The notes under the pieces: generated by a model
What the model was told of the DNA's origin: nothing
Database searches by the model: none
The model's input: only the letters and a program-made list of their open reading frames with translations
Origin: Candidatus Cloacimonadota bacterium
GTDB lineage: Bacteria; Cloacimonadota; Cloacimonadia; Cloacimonadales; TCS61
Length of the DNA: 8,201 nucleotides
Reading direction: 5' to 3'
Assembly (NCBI GenBank): GCA_030596265.1
Contig: JAUVKM010000081.1
Location: 1 to 8,201 of the forward strand
Shown: one piece after another, positions 5,692-8,201 of the stretch
Numbering within the stretch: the first letter of the stretch is position 1
How the letters are laid out: each line of letters starts with the position of its first letter
Made by a program: the position numbers and the translations under genes

Positions 5692-8201
5692 ATGAAAAGA
5701 ACAACGTTAATGATTATTGTATTAGTTGCTTTTGCTAGTATGGTATTTGCATCACAGGTTATTGAATATAATGATAGCTGGTCAAATGCCGGTTTTAGTT
5801 TAGAGCAAAAAAGTAGTTCTAGTGTCATAGTGAATTATTCTATTAAAGAATTCTCACTTACAGATATTAGAATTAATGGTGAGAATATGGTAAATGTACT
5901 TTTACCAGATGTATTGTTACAAAATGATGAAGGTGCACCTAACCTTGCAGGTGGAGGAAGATTAATCGCACTTCCACAAGGTGCTTATGCAAAACTTAAT
6001 ATTGTTTCAAAAAGAACTGAAATTTTTTCTAATGTAGAAATTGCTCCTGCTCCACGTATTCCACTTGATACTGATGATAGTCCACTTGAGTACACCAGGG
6101 ATCAGGCTGTTTATTCAAAAGATGCATTCTACCCTGCTAGTCCCGTAACATTGGGTGAGCAGAGTCAGATGCGTGGTGTAGATGTGGTTATGTTGGGGAT
6201 TACACCATTCCAATATAATCCGGTTACAAAAGAATTGATCGTATATCGTGATCTACAAGTTGAAGTAGAATTTGTTGGTGGAAATGGATATTTTGGTGCT
6301 GACAATCTTCGTAGCAGATGGTGGGATCCTATCCTTAGCGATAACATCCTTAACTATGAATCACTTCCCACAATGGATTATTCTTCAAACTCCAGAACAC
6401 GTGACGGTTATGAATATCTCATCATTTGTCCTGATGATGCAACATTTTTGGCATGGGCAGATTCTATTAAAGTTTTCCGTACAAAACAGGGGATTTCTAC
6501 AATTGTTATGACAACTGCAGAAGTTGGCGGCAACAATGCAACCATTATCGAAAATTATATCGATGATATAATGGATCCATCTACAGGTTGGGATCCTGCT
6601 CCGGCAGCAATTCTTTTGATGGGTGATTATGGTACTACAGGTAATACAGTTGTATCACCAATCTATAATAATTATTGTGCTTCTGATAATATCTATGCAG
6701 ATGTTAGCGGTAATATGATGCCTGACGTTACCCTAGCCAGAATGACGGCACAGAATGCCACTCAACTTGAAACAATGGTAACAAAGTTCCTTGACTATGA
6801 GAGAACTCCACCCACTAATCCCGATTTTTATGATCATCCGATCACAGCTCTTGGTTGGCAAACTTCACGCTGGTTCCAGATCTGTTCAGAGGCAGTTGGC
6901 GGTTATTTTCTCCATGAACAAGGGAAAAACCCTGTAAGAATCAATGCTGTTTACATTGGAAATCCCAATAGTGATCCTTGGTCAACAGCGACAAATACAT
7001 CTACCGTTGTTAATAAATTTGGACCCAATGATTTGGGTTATATTCCTGCAACACCGGCAGAACTTGGGGGCTGGACAGGTGGAAATTCGACAATGGTTAA
7101 TAATGCGATCAATAGTGGTGCCTTTCTTCTTCAACATAGAGACCACGGCTCTACAACAGGATGGGGAGAGCCAGCTTATAATTCTGCAAATATTAACGGA
7201 CTAACTAATACTGATCTTCCATTTGTTTTCTCAATTAATTGTCTTACCGGTAAATATAACATGACCGGTGAATGTTTTGCTGAAAAATTCCACAGATATA
7301 CATATAATGGAGAGAATTCAGGTTGTCTTGGAATTATTGCAGCTTCAGAAGTTTCCTATTCATTTGTGAACGATACATTTGTATGGGGAATGTATGACCA
7401 TATGTGGCCAGATTTTTTACCAAGTTATGTTACAACACCTGAACATCGTGGTATTTTGCCGGCTTTTGCTAATTCAGCTGGAAAGTACTTCCTTCAGCAA
7501 TCTTCATGGCCGTATAACACAAATAACAAAGCTGTAACCTATGCACTTTTCCATCATCATGGTGATGCTTTTACTACAATGTATTCAGAAGTACCTCAAG
7601 ATTTGACTATTGCTCATGATCCAGTATTAATGAGTGGTTTTTCTTCATTTAATGTAACAGCTAATGCAGGTGCACTTATTGCTCTGTCTGTAGAAGGTGA
7701 GTTAATTGGTGTTGCAGAAGGAACAGGTTCTCCTGTGGCTATAGCTATCGATCCTCAGATCCCACCAACAGTTGTTGACCTTGTTATTACAATGCAAAAT
7801 TATTACAGATATGAAGTTGAAATTCCTGTTGTTCCAGCTGCTGGACCTTATGTGGTCTATGATTCACATATTATCAATGACGCTTCCGGTAATGGAAATG
7901 GGATGTTAGATTATGGTGAAACCGTTACACTTGATTTCACGGTTTCTAATGTTGGAAATGAACAGGCAACTAGCGTTGATGTAACAATCTCTACAACAGA
8001 TGTCTATGTAACAATTACTGATGCAACTGCTTACTTCGGGAATATTGCAGCTGGTTCCACAGTAACAGTTGATGATGCTTTTGAATTAGAAATAGCAAAT
8101 AATGTTCCAGATGGTCATGTAATAGATTTTGTGGTAGAAGCTGATGGTGGTGAAATATGGGAAAGCTATTTCTCAGATGAGGCACTTGCACCTATTCTTA
8201 C
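5692..8201 (+). CDS. Gingipain-like cysteine protease (peptidase family C25), 3' end beyond window
   Basis: At least 836 residues; no stop codon before the edge. The start is ATG 5692, six bases after GGAGG (5681-5685). The signal peptide MKRTTLMIIVLVAFASMVFA is likely cut after Ala20. A C25-type propeptide spans about 21-237, with VDVVMLGITPFQYNP (164-178) and a following FGADNLRSRWWDPIL segment typical of these proteins. The catalytic domain starts near DGYEYLII (238) and includes PDVTLARMTAQN, LGWQTSRWFQ, the catalytic His485 (HRDHGS) and Cys517 (SINCLTGKY). An Ig-like domain follows (about 637-715), then a CARDB-like beta domain from about 718 marked by NGNGMLDYGETVTL (734-747). More domains, probably including a PNPFNP sorting domain, are expected past the edge. 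C25 members are secreted endopeptidases whose propeptide is removed on activation; the SRTR|DGYEY junction (234-242) is a candidate cut site. It is probably co-transcribed with the M14 gene, with no terminator between them. Confidence 0.93.
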   Translation, partial: MKRTTLMIIVLVAFASMVFASQVIEYNDSWSNAGFSLEQKSSSSVIVNYSIKEFSLTDIRINGENMVNVLLPDVLLQNDEGAPNLAGGGRLIALPQGAYAKLNIVSKRTEIFSNVEIAPAPRIPLDTDDSPLEYTRDQAVYSKDAFYPASPVTLGEQSQMRGVDVVMLGITPFQYNPVTKELIVYRDLQVEVEFVGGNGYFGADNLRSRWWDPILSDNILNYESLPTMDYSSNSRTRDGYEYLIICPDDATFLAWADSIKVFRTKQGISTIVMTTAEVGGNNATIIENYIDDIMDPSTGWDPAPAAILLMGDYGTTGNTVVSPIYNNYCASDNIYADVSGNMMPDVTLARMTAQNATQLETMVTKFLDYERTPPTNPDFYDHPITALGWQTSRWFQICSEAVGGYFLHEQGKNPVRINAVYIGNPNSDPWSTATNTSTVVNKFGPNDLGYIPATPAELGGWTGGNSTMVNNAINSGAFLLQHRDHGSTTGWGEPAYNSANINGLTNTDLPFVFSINCLTGKYNMTGECFAEKFHRYTYNGENSGCLGIIAASEVSYSFVNDTFVWGMYDHMWPDFLPSYVTTPEHRGILPAFANSAGKYFLQQSSWPYNTNNKAVTYALFHHHGDAFTTMYSEVPQDLTIAHDPVLMSGFSSFNVTANAGALIALSVEGELIGVAEGTGSPVAIAIDPQIPPTVVDLVITMQNYYRYEVEIPVVPAAGPYVVYDSHIINDASGNGNGMLDYGETVTLDFTVSNVGNEQATSVDVTISTTDVYVTITDATAYFGNIAAGSTVTVDDAFELEIANNVPDGHVIDFVVEADGGEIWESYFSDEALAPIL

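Noticed and set aside
1..8201. CRISPR arrays, tRNA or rRNA genes, riboswitches, insertion-sequence ends
   Set aside because: No regularly spaced repeats, no cloverleaf or rRNA-like stretches, and no transposase frames were seen on either strand.

Overview
The window is AT-rich with Asn/Ile/Lys-rich proteins and good Shine-Dalgarno sites. Its proteins are mostly exported. The carboxypeptidase ends in a PNPFNP-type C-terminal sorting/FlgD-like domain, and the next gene is a gingipain-like (C25) protease. This points to the Fibrobacteres-Chlorobi-Bacteroidetes (FCB) superphylum, and Cloacimonadota or a similar uncultured FCB lineage is my best guess. That placement is inference; there is no marker gene in the window.

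Left third (about 1-2369): this looks like the distal end of an integron gene-cassette array. Two tandem single-gene cassettes (about 137-1174 and 1175-2363) lie between three attC-like recombination sites (1-142, partial; 1055-1180; 2244-2369). The main evidence is that each cassette's first nine bases are the reverse complement of the bases just before its own attC (TTAGGTGGC with GCCACCTAA; TTAGTGGCA with TGCCACTAA). The two cassettes carry different bases at these positions, but each is self-complementary, as expected for a circle opened at one crossover point. The attC sites are long (about 126 bp) and contain strong internal hairpins. Two of the three have L arms that pair with a single bulged base. 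Each cassette carries one lipoprotein gene in the attC direction: an uncharacterised lipoprotein (191-1033) and a beta-propeller lipoprotein with TolB/PD40-like repeats (1213-2208). No integrase is in view. If one exists it should be upstream, because the left-edge attC belongs to a further cassette outside the window.

Middle (2370-3115): a secreted TPR protein gene (2423-3049) closes with a clear rho-independent terminator. No attC follows it, so it probably marks the return to ordinary chromosome.

Right half (3116-8201): a probable two-gene secreted protease operon. A multidomain zinc carboxypeptidase (M14) with a full active-site set and a type IX secretion-like C-terminal domain (3186-5660) is followed 31 bp later by a C25 gingipain-like cysteine protease. 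The second gene has signal peptide, propeptide, His/Cys dyad, Ig-like and CARDB-like domains, and runs off the right edge (5692 onward). Together they suggest extracellular or cell-surface protein degradation, with endoproteolytic cleavage by C25 and C-terminal trimming by M14.
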